64,000 nt of DNA from RGIG3178 sp964533965 (GTDB taxonomy: Bacteria; Bacillota; Clostridia; Christensenellales; QAND01), in assembly GCA_964533965.1 (NCBI GenBank), contig CAZHNN010000009.1:1-64000 (forward strand). Reading direction: 5' to 3'. This document shows, piece after piece, positions 32,770 through 41,843 of this stretch. Below the pieces are notes generated by a model that was given only the letters and a program-made list of their open reading frames with translations, did no database searches and had not been told where the DNA came from. The translations under genes and the position numbers were made by a program. The first letter of the stretch is position 1; each line of letters opens with the position of its first letter.

Positions 32770-33585
32770 TCAACCCTTTTTATGCGTTTGCATCAGCCAT
32801 TGCGTTCCGTAATCGACCAGTTCCCGTACGCCCATAACCCTGCAATCCGCTGAACCTACTACGCCGGTTTTCATGCCCTTTTCCTTCTCAAAATCCTCGC
32901 CTATCGCCGTGAATTCGTCCGAATCCATCTCGATGTCGGCATATTGCCTCCATATACGCTCCCCGTTTTCCATGACAGGCGCGCCCTGCATGACCCTTTG
33001 GCGTACTCCGGAGCGATATTCCGATAAGTGCAATGACGTGTTTTTGTCATGTCCCACGCCGATGAGCAGCACCTTGGCAGAAAGCTCATAGAGCCGGGCA
33101 AGCGGCGACTGCTCACCCAGAGCATCGGGAAGCCGGTGGTCTTCCGTTATAAACGCCGCATGCTTTCCCCACGCCGAAAAGGAAAGCGCCGGATGTCCGC
33201 TGCGCAGAACCTTCGGGAATCTGCGGAACAGTTCCGGAACCTTGCCGATCCCCCGCGTCGGGGTTATGGCGGGGTCATACGCCGGCATGGTATCGCGTAT
33301 GAGTTGCTTCCACTCTTCGGGTACCGGTGGATTGCCCCAGTTTTGCGGGTCGCTCAAATCGCCCGAATGAGCGGGCATCACCAGCGTTCCCCTCGATGTT
33401 ACGGCATCCATCAGCGCATAAATCAGCGCCACCGCCCCGCCGTTCACCCAGCCGAGGCTGGATAGCGATGAATGAACGATGACGGTATCCCCTTCGCAAA
33501 TGCCCAACGCACGCAAATCGCTTGCAAGCGAATCCCTCGTTCTCGGTGTCAGCGTATTGGCGATCAGATCGGCCTCTTTTGACAT
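32770..33585 (-). CDS. AAC(3)-family N-acetyltransferase
   Basis: A 271-residue protein of the antibiotic NAT family, which includes aminoglycoside 3-N-acetyltransferases and relatives such as YokD. Typical elements: GDTVIVHSSLSSLGWVNGGA, VALIYALMDAV, GTLVMPAHSGDLSDP, GHPALSFSAWGKHA, LLIGVGHDKNTSLHLSEYRS. Length is typical. Family membership is secure, but many chromosomal members act on other amines, so resistance cannot be claimed. The start has TACCT/AGGTA-type weak ribosome pairing; no other ATG fits better. Monocistronic. Confidence 0.87.
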   Translation of the reverse strand: MSKEADLIANTLTPRTRDSLASDLRALGICEGDTVIVHSSLSSLGWVNGGAVALIYALMDAVTSRGTLVMPAHSGDLSDPQNWGNPPVPEEWKQLIRDTMPAYDPAITPTRGIGKVPELFRRFPKVLRSGHPALSFSAWGKHAAFITEDHRLPDALGEQSPLARLYELSAKVLLIGVGHDKNTSLHLSEYRSGVRQRVMQGAPVMENGERIWRQYADIEMDSDEFTAIGEDFEKEKGMKTGVVGSADCRVMGVRELVDYGTQWLMQTHKKG

Positions 33586-33691
33586 AGGTACCTCGTTTGT
33601 CAGTTTCCTATATTATATCGGTTTAGGAGCAGAATGCCAATTAAGCCTGCCATGAGTTCAGAAAATCATCAAGACCCCGTTGAAAATACAT

Positions 33692-35339
33692 TTATGAAGG
33701 AATGAATTCTTTAAAAACGAACCCGTTGTACCCGATAATCCCTATTCCCCCCAGAATCAGCCCAATCACAATGACCCACACCGTAACTTTTGTAGTGCTG
33801 TGCCCTTTTTGCAAGCATCGGTAAATGACAAGGATCGCAGTGAGCGGCAGAATGCCTGGAGCGATTTTATCCAGAATTCCGCTCTGGATCATCATCGGTA
33901 CCATGGGATTATTCGTGGGTATCCAAAGATACGTATATACCTTTACCATGGTTGCTGACAAACCGCCCAACATGAAAAGGCCGAATACCGAAGCAACCAA
34001 AATATAGTTTCCTAAGTGAATGGGTGAGATGAAACGCTGAAAAGTCTTCGAACCAAACCGATAGCCTATATGGCAGACAAACAATCCCTCTGCCATAAAT
34101 ATTACTGTTACCAATAGAACATGGAGGACAGGCCCAAGTATATTGCCTTGTACAGCCAAAGGTAGCACTAAAATAGTAACCAAGGGATAAAGACTCCCGT
34201 CGATCGTATCCCCGATAGCGGAAAACGGACCCAANNNNNNNNNNAGCGTCTATCGGCATTCCTAGAGCGCGCTGCTCCTCCATTCTGAGCACGATGCCGT
34301 GGATAAACGCGCCCCAAATCCCCTCGGTATTGAAGAGCACCAAATGCCGGGATAGAGCTGCTTTAAATTCTTCTCTGTCGTTACCATAAAGCTTTTTCAG
34401 CGCCGGTATTAACGCACAACAGAAAGCCACGGACTGCATACGAGCGAAACTGTTGCTTTGACTCGCAAACCACCACCAGCGAATGAAAAGGCGACTAACG
34501 TCTCTTTTTGATATAAGTCGGGCTGTGGCTTCTTCTGCAGCTGTAAAATCGGTTGTATTTTGCACGTCTGCAGTTCCATTGTCTTTGTCCAATGCTTCTG
34601 TTATTAAGCAAAACAAAAACGCCACGAATAGGCCTGCGATGCCAAGAAACAAGCCGTCGATTTTTGTATATTGCACCAAAAAGAAGCCACTGAGAAAAAA
34701 TGGCAGTGACCTTGGCAAGCCAAACATATAGATAACCATCGCAAAACCAATAGCAGGAAGGAGTTGTCCGATTACTTCTATCGTGCTTTTAATCCATGCT
34801 GGCAGATTTCCTAAAAAAAGTTGAACCATTCGTGGACCGTATAACAGCGCTAATGTCATTGTAAGGCCATATACGATTGCACGACTCAGAAAGCAGAACC
34901 AGGAACCAAAAAAGATAACAGCTCGTTCATTGCCATTCTCAGCAGCTTTATCGGCCAGTGTTGCGGAATAAGAGAATAAGATACGTATCATCAAATGAAT
35001 AGGAGCAAATAGAAACATTATGGACATACCGATTGATAAAGCCTGCTGCAATAGCAAACCGCTTGTCATTTGAACTGAAACACAGGCTATCGTTCCTGTA
35101 AACGGTTCCCATACCAAGCGTTGTCGGCCGGCTTGATTTAAACTCACATACATTGGTGTTATATAAGCACCAATCTTTATTCCGTCCGCCACATTCCCCA
35201 AAATAAGCCCCGTCACCAATCCCGCAAACAAAGGTTTGTTCCATGGCACGCCATACCCAAGCCCACTCTGGGCAAACCAGTAATAGACGCCGATTAGTAC
35301 CGCCTGAAAAACGCTTATATGGATATCGCCATATTGCAT
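33692..35339 (-). CDS. PTS mannose-family IIC-IID fusion protein (split by gap)
   Basis: Reads as one protein of about 545 residues. Residues 1-250 are EIIC: HISVFQAVLIGVYYWFAQSG, PLFAGLVTGLILGNVADGIK, several membrane helices. After an acidic linker comes EIID: ISKRDVSRLFIRWWWFASQS, NTEGIWGAFIHGIVLRMEEQ, then past the Ns GPFSAIGDTIDGSLYPLV and four more helices to GYNGFVFKEFIPS. The two pieces are in different frames only because the ten Ns (34235-34244) are not the true length; IID homologs suggest about 30 missing bases, a multiple of three. No IIA or IIB gene is nearby, so sugar and phosphate supply are unknown. Confidence 0.8.
34235..34244. other. Assembly gap (10 N) inside the PTS gene
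   Basis: Both sides are coding for IID. Keeping the frame requires a missing length divisible by three; the conserved region normally found here has roughly ten residues. Confidence 0.9.
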
Positions 35340-35536
35340 GGCCTTCCCTCCGTGCTCTTTGAATCTACCGGATTATAGAATAAACATACGTTTTGTATTA
35401 TTTTCATAAACCGCTTGGCAAAAATGGATAAACTGTTTACACCGTCATTATACGATGTTTTTAGTAACGTTTCTATCCACTACACAAATTATAGAAAAGA
35501 AAAGGAAAGTCACCACACATAAAACCCAAAAGTTTT
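35340..35536. other. Upstream region of the PTS gene
   Basis: AT-rich, with runs such as TATTATTTTCATAAACCG and TTATAGAAAAGAAAAGG; it probably holds the promoter on the minus strand, but I cannot fix -35/-10 boxes or a catabolite-response site. Confidence 0.4.
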
Positions 35537-35597
35537 AGGGAGTTCAAGGGATAAAGTCCCTCTTATTTTATTAATCGGGCGGCGGGCGGATTTAGTA
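35537..35597 (+). repeat. Dispersed G-rich repeat, copy 18
   Basis: Weakened head TTCAAGGGATAAAGTCCCTC and tail ATCGGGCGGCGGGCGGA then TTTAG. It lies just beyond the alanine dehydrogenase terminator. Confidence 0.88.
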
Positions 35598-35612
35598 CCC
35601 GCCTATTGACAA

Positions 35613-35639
35613 CAAAAAGAGGGCTTTCGCCCCCTTTTC
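35613..35639 (-). terminator. Terminator of ald
   Basis: AAAAAGAGGGC-TTTC-GCCCCCTTTT (one mismatch); the minus strand ends CTCTTTTTGTTG. Confidence 0.85.
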
Positions 35640-35653
35640 TTTGTTTATATGTA

Positions 35654-36763
35654 TCACACCAAATCCGCTATCGGGGTATACTCCAGCCCCAATGCCGTTG
35701 CTACGCCCTTGTAGGTGCACTGTCCATCGTAGGTGTTAACGCCCTTTGCGATGCCGCCATTCATCCGGCATGCTTTCTCCAGCCCGTTGTCAGCGATCAT
35801 AAGACCATAGGGCAGTGTCGCGTTGATCAGCGCCAGCGTGGCCGTTCTCGGTACGGAACCCGGCATGTTGGCAACGCAGTAGTGCACCACGCCGTCCACG
35901 GTGAACACCGGATCGTCGTGCGTCGTCGGATGCGTGGTCTCGCAGCATCCGCCCTGATCCACCGCAACGTCTACGATCACAGATCCCGGCTTCATGTTCT
36001 TCAGGTATGATCTGCGGATAACCTTAGGAGCGGAAGCACCCGGAATCAGCACCGCGCCGATGGCCAGATCCGCCTGCGCCAGGCTCTGCTCGATGTTTGC
36101 GCTCGTGCTGTACAGCGTGGTGATCTGCCCGCCGAATATGTCGTCGAGGTAAGCCAGCCTATCCAGGCTCAAATCGAGCACCGTCACGTCCGCGCCGAAG
36201 CCGATCGCCGCTTTGCAGGCGTTCGTACCCACGGTGCCGCTGCCGATGATGACGATCTTGCCGCGCGACACGCCGGGCACGCCGGAGAGCAGAATGCCCC
36301 TGCCGCCAAACGGCTTTTCAAGGTACTTAGCGCCCTCCTGCACGGAAAGGCGTCCCGCAATCTCGCTCATGGGCTTCAGGCAGGGCAGCCCGCCCCGATC
36401 CTCAATGGTCTCATACGCCACGCCCTTTACCTTGCCCTTTAACAGCGCCTCCGCCAGTTTCTTGGACGCCGCCAGGTGTAAATAGGTATAGAGGATCTGC
36501 CCTTCGCGCATCAACGCGAACTCTTCTTCGAGCGGTTCCTTGACCTTGATGATCATTTCGCATTCGCCATAGACATCCGCAGCGGTCGGAACGACCTTTG
36601 CGCCGGCGTTTGCATACTCGTCGTCGGTAAATCCCGCGCCATCGCCCGCGCCCGCCTGCACGTATACGCTGTGCCCGTGCTCAAGGTAGGTCTTTGCTGA
36701 ATCCGGCGTCATGCCCACACGGAATTCGTTGTTCTTGATCTCTTTTACTGTTCCAACTTTCAT
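35654..36763 (-). CDS. ald: Alanine dehydrogenase
   Basis: A 369-residue NAD-dependent L-alanine dehydrogenase (alanine + NAD to pyruvate + ammonia). The N-terminal catalytic domain shows VGTVKEIKNNEFRVGMTPDS, with the substrate-binding Arg, IIKVKEPLEEEF with the catalytic Lys, and TYLHLAASKKLAEAL with the catalytic His. The Rossmann domain has IVIIGSGTVGTNACKAAIGF and VLDLSL. The region VDVAVDQGGCCETTHPTTHDDP carries the conserved Asp and catalytic loop. Length matches the family. The Lrp-type gene lies 17 bases upstream on the same strand and probably senses an amino acid to control ald. It has its own terminator. Confidence 0.96.
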   Translation of the reverse strand: MKVGTVKEIKNNEFRVGMTPDSAKTYLEHGHSVYVQAGAGDGAGFTDDEYANAGAKVVPTAADVYGECEMIIKVKEPLEEEFALMREGQILYTYLHLAASKKLAEALLKGKVKGVAYETIEDRGGLPCLKPMSEIAGRLSVQEGAKYLEKPFGGRGILLSGVPGVSRGKIVIIGSGTVGTNACKAAIGFGADVTVLDLSLDRLAYLDDIFGGQITTLYSTSANIEQSLAQADLAIGAVLIPGASAPKVIRRSYLKNMKPGSVIVDVAVDQGGCCETTHPTTHDDPVFTVDGVVHYCVANMPGSVPRTATLALINATLPYGLMIADNGLEKACRMNGGIAKGVNTYDGQCTYKGVATALGLEYTPIADLV

Positions 36764-36780
36764 TTCAAATCCCTCGCATA

Positions 36781-37230
36781 TTACGGTCCCGGATCCACGG
36801 AATACTCGTTCTTGATGGTTTTGAGTACAACATTGGTAAAGGTCTTCATCACGCCCGTCTGGCTTTTTACCTTATTCAAAAGCCGTTCGAGCGTTTCGGG
36901 ATTTTTGGTTACGATCTTGAGCACATAGTCGAAGTTACCCGCGATATAATGGCACTCGAGTATATCGCTCTCCTTCTGCACGAATTCCAGAAAGCCCTCG
37001 TTAAACTTCGGCGATTCCAGGCTTACGAACATCAGCGCCGTGAGCTGCTTATCAAAGGCTTTACCGTCAAGGATGGCGGTATACCTGTTGATTACGCCGG
37101 ATTTTTCCAGCTTTTTCACCCGCTCCATCACGGCGGAGGTGGAAAGGTTGATAAGTTTGCCGATGCCCAGAAAAGAAATTCTCGCGTTTTCCTTGAGTAT
37201 CCGTAAAATCTTTACATCCAGTGCGTCCAT
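36781..37230 (-). CDS. Lrp/AsnC-family regulator
   Basis: A 149-residue feast/famine regulator. The HTH spans MDALDVKILRILKENARISF, LGIGKLINLSTSAVMERVKK and LEKSGVINRYTAILD; the RAM ligand-binding domain follows (LTALMFVSLESPKFNEGFLE, ILECHYIAGNFDYVLKIVTK). ATG 37230 (MDALD) is the family's normal start; the frame begins five codons earlier. Co-directional with ald, 17 bases apart, so it very likely regulates alanine use in response to alanine or a related amino acid. Confidence 0.93.
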   Translation of the reverse strand: MDALDVKILRILKENARISFLGIGKLINLSTSAVMERVKKLEKSGVINRYTAILDGKAFDKQLTALMFVSLESPKFNEGFLEFVQKESDILECHYIAGNFDYVLKIVTKNPETLERLLNKVKSQTGVMKTFTNVVLKTIKNEYSVDPGP

Positions 37231-37518
37231 ACTATCACCTTGCACTATTATTTTATCGATATGCCGAAATATTTACAACATATGGTATTGCACATGATAT
37301 TATATTCTCCTCATCCATCCTTTTAAAGAATTATTTTCTGTAAACACTAAAAGTCGGGCTCTCTCCCGAAAATCTTGCGTCCATACCCACGCATACCAAA
37401 ACGCCTACACCTGCACTCGTTTTATTTTTTATATTTATGAATTAATATCCGTATATGGTTGTATACGATGTATCACGGTGCTACAATCGAAACGAAGTTG
37501 TGGCAGCGGAGGAAAACG
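37231..37518. other. Divergent regulatory region
   Basis: AT-rich 288-base interval between the Lrp operon (minus) and the glycerate kinase operon (plus). It should contain both promoters and Lrp sites (for instance around ATATTTACAACATATGGTA at 37267), but I cannot define boxes with confidence. Confidence 0.45.
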
Positions 37519-38985
37519 ATGCGCATTTTGAATATGGACACGCTCTCCAATCACGGCAACGCACTTGGGCGAAGCCATGCGGCGCAGATGCTCGACGCGG
37601 GCATGGATATGGTTGACCCCTATATCGGCGTACATCAATTAATGCGGCGCGAAGGCAGCAAGCTATACGTGGAAGGAAAGCTTTTCGAGCTCAAGGAAGA
37701 CCCGCACAGCGGACCTATGGAGCTGGATCTTTGCTCCTTTGAGCGCGTTATCGTGATCGGCGCGGCCAAGGGTGTGCAGCGATGCGCCAAAGGCCTGGAA
37801 GAGATACTGGGGCCATACCTTACCGGCGGGCATGTGATCGGCAAACACGGGGACGGAATCGAATGTGAAAAGCTTGGCGTTACCCTGGCGGGACACCCCG
37901 TTCCGGACGAATACTGCGCCTTCGGTTGTCAGAAAATCTATGAATGGATCAAGGATATTACGCCGCGCGACCTTGTCATTACGGTGATGGGCAGCGGCGT
38001 ATCTTCTTTGTTGACCTGGCCGATAGAGGGCGTCACGGTCGAGGACATGCATGCGCTCACGCACATGATGCAGATCGAAAAAGGCGCGCTCACCGACGAT
38101 TTGAACATCCTTCGCGGGCATCTTGACCGGTTTAAGGGCGGCAAGATCAACCGCCTGTTAAAGGGCGCCACGCTGATCCACCTCGCCACAAACGATTTGG
38201 GCAGCAGCACCACGCCCGGGCTCAGGCGTCCGTATCAGGCTGTGCTCGAGAACAGCGGCGGCTTCCCGGCCTTCATGCCCGATCGGTACACATTTAAAGA
38301 AGCCATTGCGGTCGTTGACAAATACGACGCATGGGACAGGCTGCCTACGAGCATCCGCGCGTTCCTGCAAAAGGCGGACCCGGCGGACGAGACCATGAAG
38401 TGGCCGGAGTTTGAAACCATCGGCGCGAGGCTGTTCACGCTGACCCCCAAGCTGCACATGGTATACCCCGCGGTGTTCAAAAAGGCGGAGGAACTTGGCT
38501 ACACGCCGTACATGCTCGCCGAACACCTCACCGCGGAATCCTCGGAAGCGGGGCGCGTGATGAGTGCGATCGCTTTAACCATTCAGAATATGGATCAGCC
38601 CTTTAAAGCGCCGTGCGTGCTGGTATCCTCGGGTGAAACGGTGGTTACAGTAGGAAAAGAAACCGGGATCGGCGGGCGAAACCAGGAATTCTGCATCGCC
38701 GCCGCCTTAACCATCGCTGGAAGCAATAAGATCGTCGTCGGCGCTGTGGATACGGATGGGACGGACGGTCCCGGAGGGTTTATCGCAGAGGGCGCACCCG
38801 ACTGCCTTGCGGGTGCGATCGTGGACGGCCATACCGTAGCGGAGGCCAAACAGAAAGGCATCGACCTGCTCCGTGCTATAAAGACGCACGGCGCATCTGC
38901 CCCGTTGTGGGCACTTCAAAGCGGCATTAGCGCGCGGCACAGCATCAGTGCGCTGGACTTGCGCGTGATAGTAATCATGAAATAA
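37519..38985 (+). CDS. Glycerate 2-kinase-like protein (DUF4147/MOFRL)
   Basis: A 488-residue protein with the two-domain fold of GckA-type glycerate 2-kinases: an N-terminal DUF4147 domain (FERVIVIGAAKGVQRCAKGL, LAGHPVPDEYCAFG, LVITVMGSGVSSLLTWPIEG) and a C-terminal MOFRL domain (SSGETVVTVGKETGIGGRNQ, GAVDTDGTDGPGGFIAEG). The usual reaction gives 2-phosphoglycerate from glycerate and ATP. It is about 50 residues longer than common members. ATG 37519 follows GGAGG by 6 bases. The next gene, 12 bases on, is an enolase relative, which would fit 2-phosphoglycerate to PEP, except that the enolase active site is changed; the true substrate may therefore differ. Confidence 0.85.
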   Translation: MRILNMDTLSNHGNALGRSHAAQMLDAGMDMVDPYIGVHQLMRREGSKLYVEGKLFELKEDPHSGPMELDLCSFERVIVIGAAKGVQRCAKGLEEILGPYLTGGHVIGKHGDGIECEKLGVTLAGHPVPDEYCAFGCQKIYEWIKDITPRDLVITVMGSGVSSLLTWPIEGVTVEDMHALTHMMQIEKGALTDDLNILRGHLDRFKGGKINRLLKGATLIHLATNDLGSSTTPGLRRPYQAVLENSGGFPAFMPDRYTFKEAIAVVDKYDAWDRLPTSIRAFLQKADPADETMKWPEFETIGARLFTLTPKLHMVYPAVFKKAEELGYTPYMLAEHLTAESSEAGRVMSAIALTIQNMDQPFKAPCVLVSSGETVVTVGKETGIGGRNQEFCIAAALTIAGSNKIVVGAVDTDGTDGPGGFIAEGAPDCLAGAIVDGHTVAEAKQKGIDLLRAIKTHGASAPLWALQSGISARHSISALDLRVIVIMK

Positions 38986-38997
38986 AGGAGAAGTAAC

Positions 38998-40296
38998 ATG
39001 TCAAGGACAACCATCGTATCGGTGTTTGCACAGGAAGTCTATACCGACCGCGGGCATCCCGGCGTGGAAGCCATCATCAAGACGGAAAACGGATCGACAG
39101 GAAGAGCGGTCTGCACATCCGGCGTCTCCATCGGCACCCATGAGGTCGATTTCAACTTCGACGACAGTAAGCGTTTCCGCGGCAAGGGCGTGCGCGGCGC
39201 GGTCGAGAACGTAATAAAGATCATCGGACCCGCGATCATTGGCATGGACGCATCCGACCAGCTGGCGATCGACTCCAAAATGTTGTCCCTTATGCCCGAC
39301 GCAAAGATCAAGCTGGGCGGCAATGCCGTGGCAGCCGTATCCGCAGCGGTTCTAAAAGCGGGCGCGGCAGCGCTCGACATCCCGCTGTACCAGCATTTGG
39401 GCGGCACCAGTGCTATGACGATGCCCGTTCCCGGCATCCTGGTCGCAGGCGGCAGCATGCGCTACGGCGGCGGCATCACCAGCGGCGGCGGCAAGCCGAG
39501 CTATTCCATCATGCTCTACGGGTTCAATACGTTTTCTGAAGCGTCATATGCGGGCTGGGAATTGCAGCAGACGTGGCTTGACATGCTCAAAAAGTACATG
39601 CCCGAGCCGCAGGCCAACGAAAAGGGTCAGGTCTACATTCCGCCGGGAATCTTCAACAGCGACGAAGAGATCTGGGCGCTGATGAATGAGACCATCATCA
39701 AGGGCGGCTACGAGGGCAAGTGCGGTCTGCAGCTCGACGTTGCGACCGACACCTACCACAACAAGGAGGACAATCTCTATTACGGCATCTTCTCCGCAAA
39801 GCCGAAGACCGTCGAGGATCTGTTCAAACTGTATGAAAAGATGGTGGATCAATACAACTTCGTAGTCATCGAAGACCCGTTCAACGAGGACGATTACGAC
39901 AATACCGCGGCGCTTACCAAAGCCACCGGCATCCAGATCGTGGGCGACGACCTGTTCACCACCAACCCCGAGCGCGTGCGCTACGGCATCGAAAAGGGTG
40001 CTGCGAACACGGTGCTGCTCAAGGTGAACCAGGTCGGCACCATTTCGGAAGCGATGGAGATGGTTGCGATCGCGTACCAGAACGGCTACGGCGTCATGCC
40101 CAACTCCAGCCGCGGCGAAGGCATCGACATTGCCGATTATTCGGTCGGCATCAACGCCACGACCATCCGCGAGCGCGCCTGCTACCCGGTCGGCAACCGC
40201 TTTTTGGAAATCGAGCGTGAATTGGGGCCGCGCGCAAGGTTCCTTGGCAAGGAAGGCTTCAAGGGCTGGCGCTTCCACAAGAACCAAAAGGGCTGA
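38998..40296 (+). CDS. Enolase-family protein lacking key catalytic residues
   Basis: A 432-residue full-length enolase homolog. Magnesium ligands remain (D247 in LQLDVAT, E292 in IEDPF, D317 in GDDLF), as does K342 in LLKVNQVGT, the general base equivalent to yeast K345. Other catalytic positions are replaced: GG-[SE]-H becomes AGGSMRYGGG; the Q-E-F-M element with E168 becomes PSYSIMLYG; G-D-E-G-G (proton donor E211) becomes PPGIFNS; S-H-R-S-G-E becomes NSSRGEG; and I-K-T-G (K396) becomes GINATT. It probably handles another phosphorylated or carboxylic substrate, or is regulatory. AGGAG lies 7 bases before the ATG; it is co-transcribed with the kinase-like gene. The housekeeping enolase is presumably elsewhere. 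Confidence 0.88.
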   Translation: MSRTTIVSVFAQEVYTDRGHPGVEAIIKTENGSTGRAVCTSGVSIGTHEVDFNFDDSKRFRGKGVRGAVENVIKIIGPAIIGMDASDQLAIDSKMLSLMPDAKIKLGGNAVAAVSAAVLKAGAAALDIPLYQHLGGTSAMTMPVPGILVAGGSMRYGGGITSGGGKPSYSIMLYGFNTFSEASYAGWELQQTWLDMLKKYMPEPQANEKGQVYIPPGIFNSDEEIWALMNETIIKGGYEGKCGLQLDVATDTYHNKEDNLYYGIFSAKPKTVEDLFKLYEKMVDQYNFVVIEDPFNEDDYDNTAALTKATGIQIVGDDLFTTNPERVRYGIEKGAANTVLLKVNQVGTISEAMEMVAIAYQNGYGVMPNSSRGEGIDIADYSVGINATTIRERACYPVGNRFLEIERELGPRARFLGKEGFKGWRFHKNQKG

Positions 40297-40314
40297 AACA
40301 AGGGATAAGCTATT

Positions 40315-40346
40315 AAAAGAACCGCCTGAAAAGGCGGTTCTTTTTG
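40315..40346 (+). terminator. Terminator of the glycerate kinase/enolase-like operon
   Basis: AAAAGAACCGCCT-GAAA-AGGCGGTTCTTTTT, a perfect stem with T-run. Confidence 0.95.
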
Positions 40347-40504
40347 TATCGTGGAATTTTTGCGGAGGTGTCGCTCCCGCACCCTACTTCTTTTCTCAAG
40401 CAGGATTTTCCAAATAGAGAAAAGCCACAATTCCTGTCTTTCCATAGAAGTGGTGCTGCCACCGCTTCCCAGCTTACCTTGTTAGGCCTATGCTAAAGGG
40501 TTAT

Positions 40505-40702
40505 TCATTGCATCTTACGTTTAAATACTGAGATGATCCATCTTGTGCTACCATAGCTCTGAGCGGCGGCAACCGTGTTTACCAACTCCCATCCCTGTAA
40601 ACCTAATTCGTTCAATTCATTCTGGAACACGCTTTGATCAACTTTACCCCCCAATGCTCCTTTGGCATCTGTAAATAGTGTTTTGTATTCGAATTTCTCC
40701 AT
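40505..40702 (-). CDS. DUF4177 domain protein
   Basis: A 65-residue protein matching DUF4177: FEYKTLFTDAKGALGGKVDQ then LNELGLQGWELVNTVAAAQS with the family's L-[NG]-x-x-G-x-x-G-W-E-L-V core, and ending FKRKMQ. Function unknown; such proteins are widespread and often linked to mobile or stress regions. GGAGGG lies close before the ATG on the minus strand. Monocistronic. Confidence 0.87.
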   Translation of the reverse strand: MEKFEYKTLFTDAKGALGGKVDQSVFQNELNELGLQGWELVNTVAAAQSYGSTRWIISVFKRKMQ

Positions 40703-41163
40703 ATTTCACCCTCCTATTATTAACCGCTTTACTTAACGAATGCTATAAATCTCCAGATCCCATTTTGGTTTATGTTATGTGTGCATTTTTCATTTCTATC
40801 ATAGCATATAGTCCATCGATCATAAAAAAGAAACCGATCAATTTCATGTCGAAACTTGCCGGTTTCTTTCGTGGATTTTCAGGTTTCCAACGCTTAATTC
40901 ATGATTATAGAGATACTTCTGGAAGCATATACGTTCTTGAACCATTTAGATAAAATTAAAAATCACAATCTCAAGTTCTTTGAGAATTATGGTTTTTTTG
41001 TAGTGGAGCAAAGGAACCCCAAAAAAGTACACCTTCTGCTTTGCGGGTGGGTTTGGGGTTATCATTTCGCTTTAGCATTGTGAATCTTCAGTGAAACAAG
41101 AGAACCGTCCCCGTGTTTTCGCGTTTCTAACCCAGGGCAAAGCTGCATCGATAAGCCCGATGG
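40703..41163. other. Intergenic region with decayed sequence
   Basis: About 460 bases. Plus-strand frames at 40678-40953 and 40901-41083 lack ribosome sites and look like remnants (GKLAGFF-like and GSIYVLEPF-like pieces). AGAGAACCGTCCCCGTGTTT at 41099-41118 resembles the short flank often seen beside IS200-like Y1 transposase genes in Clostridia; recalled, not verified. No intact gene. Confidence 0.45.
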
Positions 41164-41532
41164 TCACTTGTTTAATTGCTTATACTTAATAGGCGGAACA
41201 ATTAAGATCCAAAAGGGGAGTTTAATTGGCGCGGTGTTTTTGCTCTGCATCATGACTGCCCTGCCGAGATTTGTCAGGCCTTCCCGTTGTCTGATGTAAT
41301 TGCACAGGGTGCTGTCTAAGTAACTGCAACCATAGTCGCAGTTGATGATCGCCAATCCCTCCCTCTCGGGTTCTCTACCGGGGTTGTCGACGGTAACTTC
41401 CAGCATCGTTCGCTTGAGTATTTTGGAAACATATCTTATCCGTACATAACCGCTTTTATACTCGTCATATACGATTTCGCCTCTGTTGATGGCTTTTTTG
41501 ATTTTTTGTTTTGTTCTGAGCGCCGGGGGCAT
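41164..41532 (-). CDS. Hypothetical basic protein
   Basis: A 122-residue, Lys/Arg-rich, soluble protein of no recognised family. It opens MPPALRTKQKIKKAINRGE; a beta-rich centre (VRIRYVSKILKRTMLEVTVD) and INCDYGCSYLDSTLCNYIRQ with three Cys follow. ATG 41532 is chosen because GGAGG lies 9 bases upstream. Isolated between decayed sequence and a metal-related cluster. Confidence 0.6.
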   Translation of the reverse strand: MPPALRTKQKIKKAINRGEIVYDEYKSGYVRIRYVSKILKRTMLEVTVDNPGREPEREGLAIINCDYGCSYLDSTLCNYIRQREGLTNLGRAVMMQSKNTAPIKLPFWILIVPPIKYKQLNK

Positions 41533-41675
41533 AGTCAACCGCCTCCTTCAGGCTTTCCATATGACAGATTTCTCACATTTAAAGTGCAGTCCGTAGGTCT
41601 GCAGCTGATCTCACTGCAATTTAGTTTATTATAACACCAGAAGTCGATATTGTAAAAGATATCCACAACCTGGCT

Positions 41676-41742
41676 GGAAGGGGGACGCCGTTTTATTCTT
41701 CGTGCTCTTGATTTCTTTTAATCGAGCAGCGGGTTGGTTTGG
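41676..41742 (+). repeat. Degenerate copy of the dispersed repeat
   Basis: AAGGGGGACGCCG head remnant, then ATCGAGCAGCGGGTTGG and TTTGG in place of the constant tail. A decayed copy, useful as an outgroup for the family. Confidence 0.5.
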
Positions 41743-41763
41743 AAAAACCCTTTGGAATTTTGA

Positions 41764-41820
41764 AATTGTTATTGACATATGCCGCTTTCCCTCTATAATA
41801 AGAATTGTTATCGACATATG
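41764..41820 (+). promoter_or_regulatory. Promoter with duplicated operator
   Basis: TTGACA (41772-41777) and TATAAT (41794-41799) are perfect boxes 16 bases apart. AATTGTTATTGACATATG (41764-41781), overlapping the -35, is repeated with one change as AATTGTTATCGACATATG (41803-41820) past the -10; the second is part of the palindrome GACATATGTC. Two sites around a consensus promoter point to repression. Confidence 0.75.
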
Positions 41821-41843
41821 TCAATTATAAAGGAGGTGGAAGC

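Noticed and set aside
32770..33585. Aminoglycoside resistance gene
   Set aside because: Family membership is clear but chromosomal AAC(3)-like proteins often have other substrates; resistance is not supported by sequence alone.
38998..40296. Housekeeping enolase
   Set aside because: Five catalytic positions are replaced although the metal ligands remain; calling it plain enolase would mislead.
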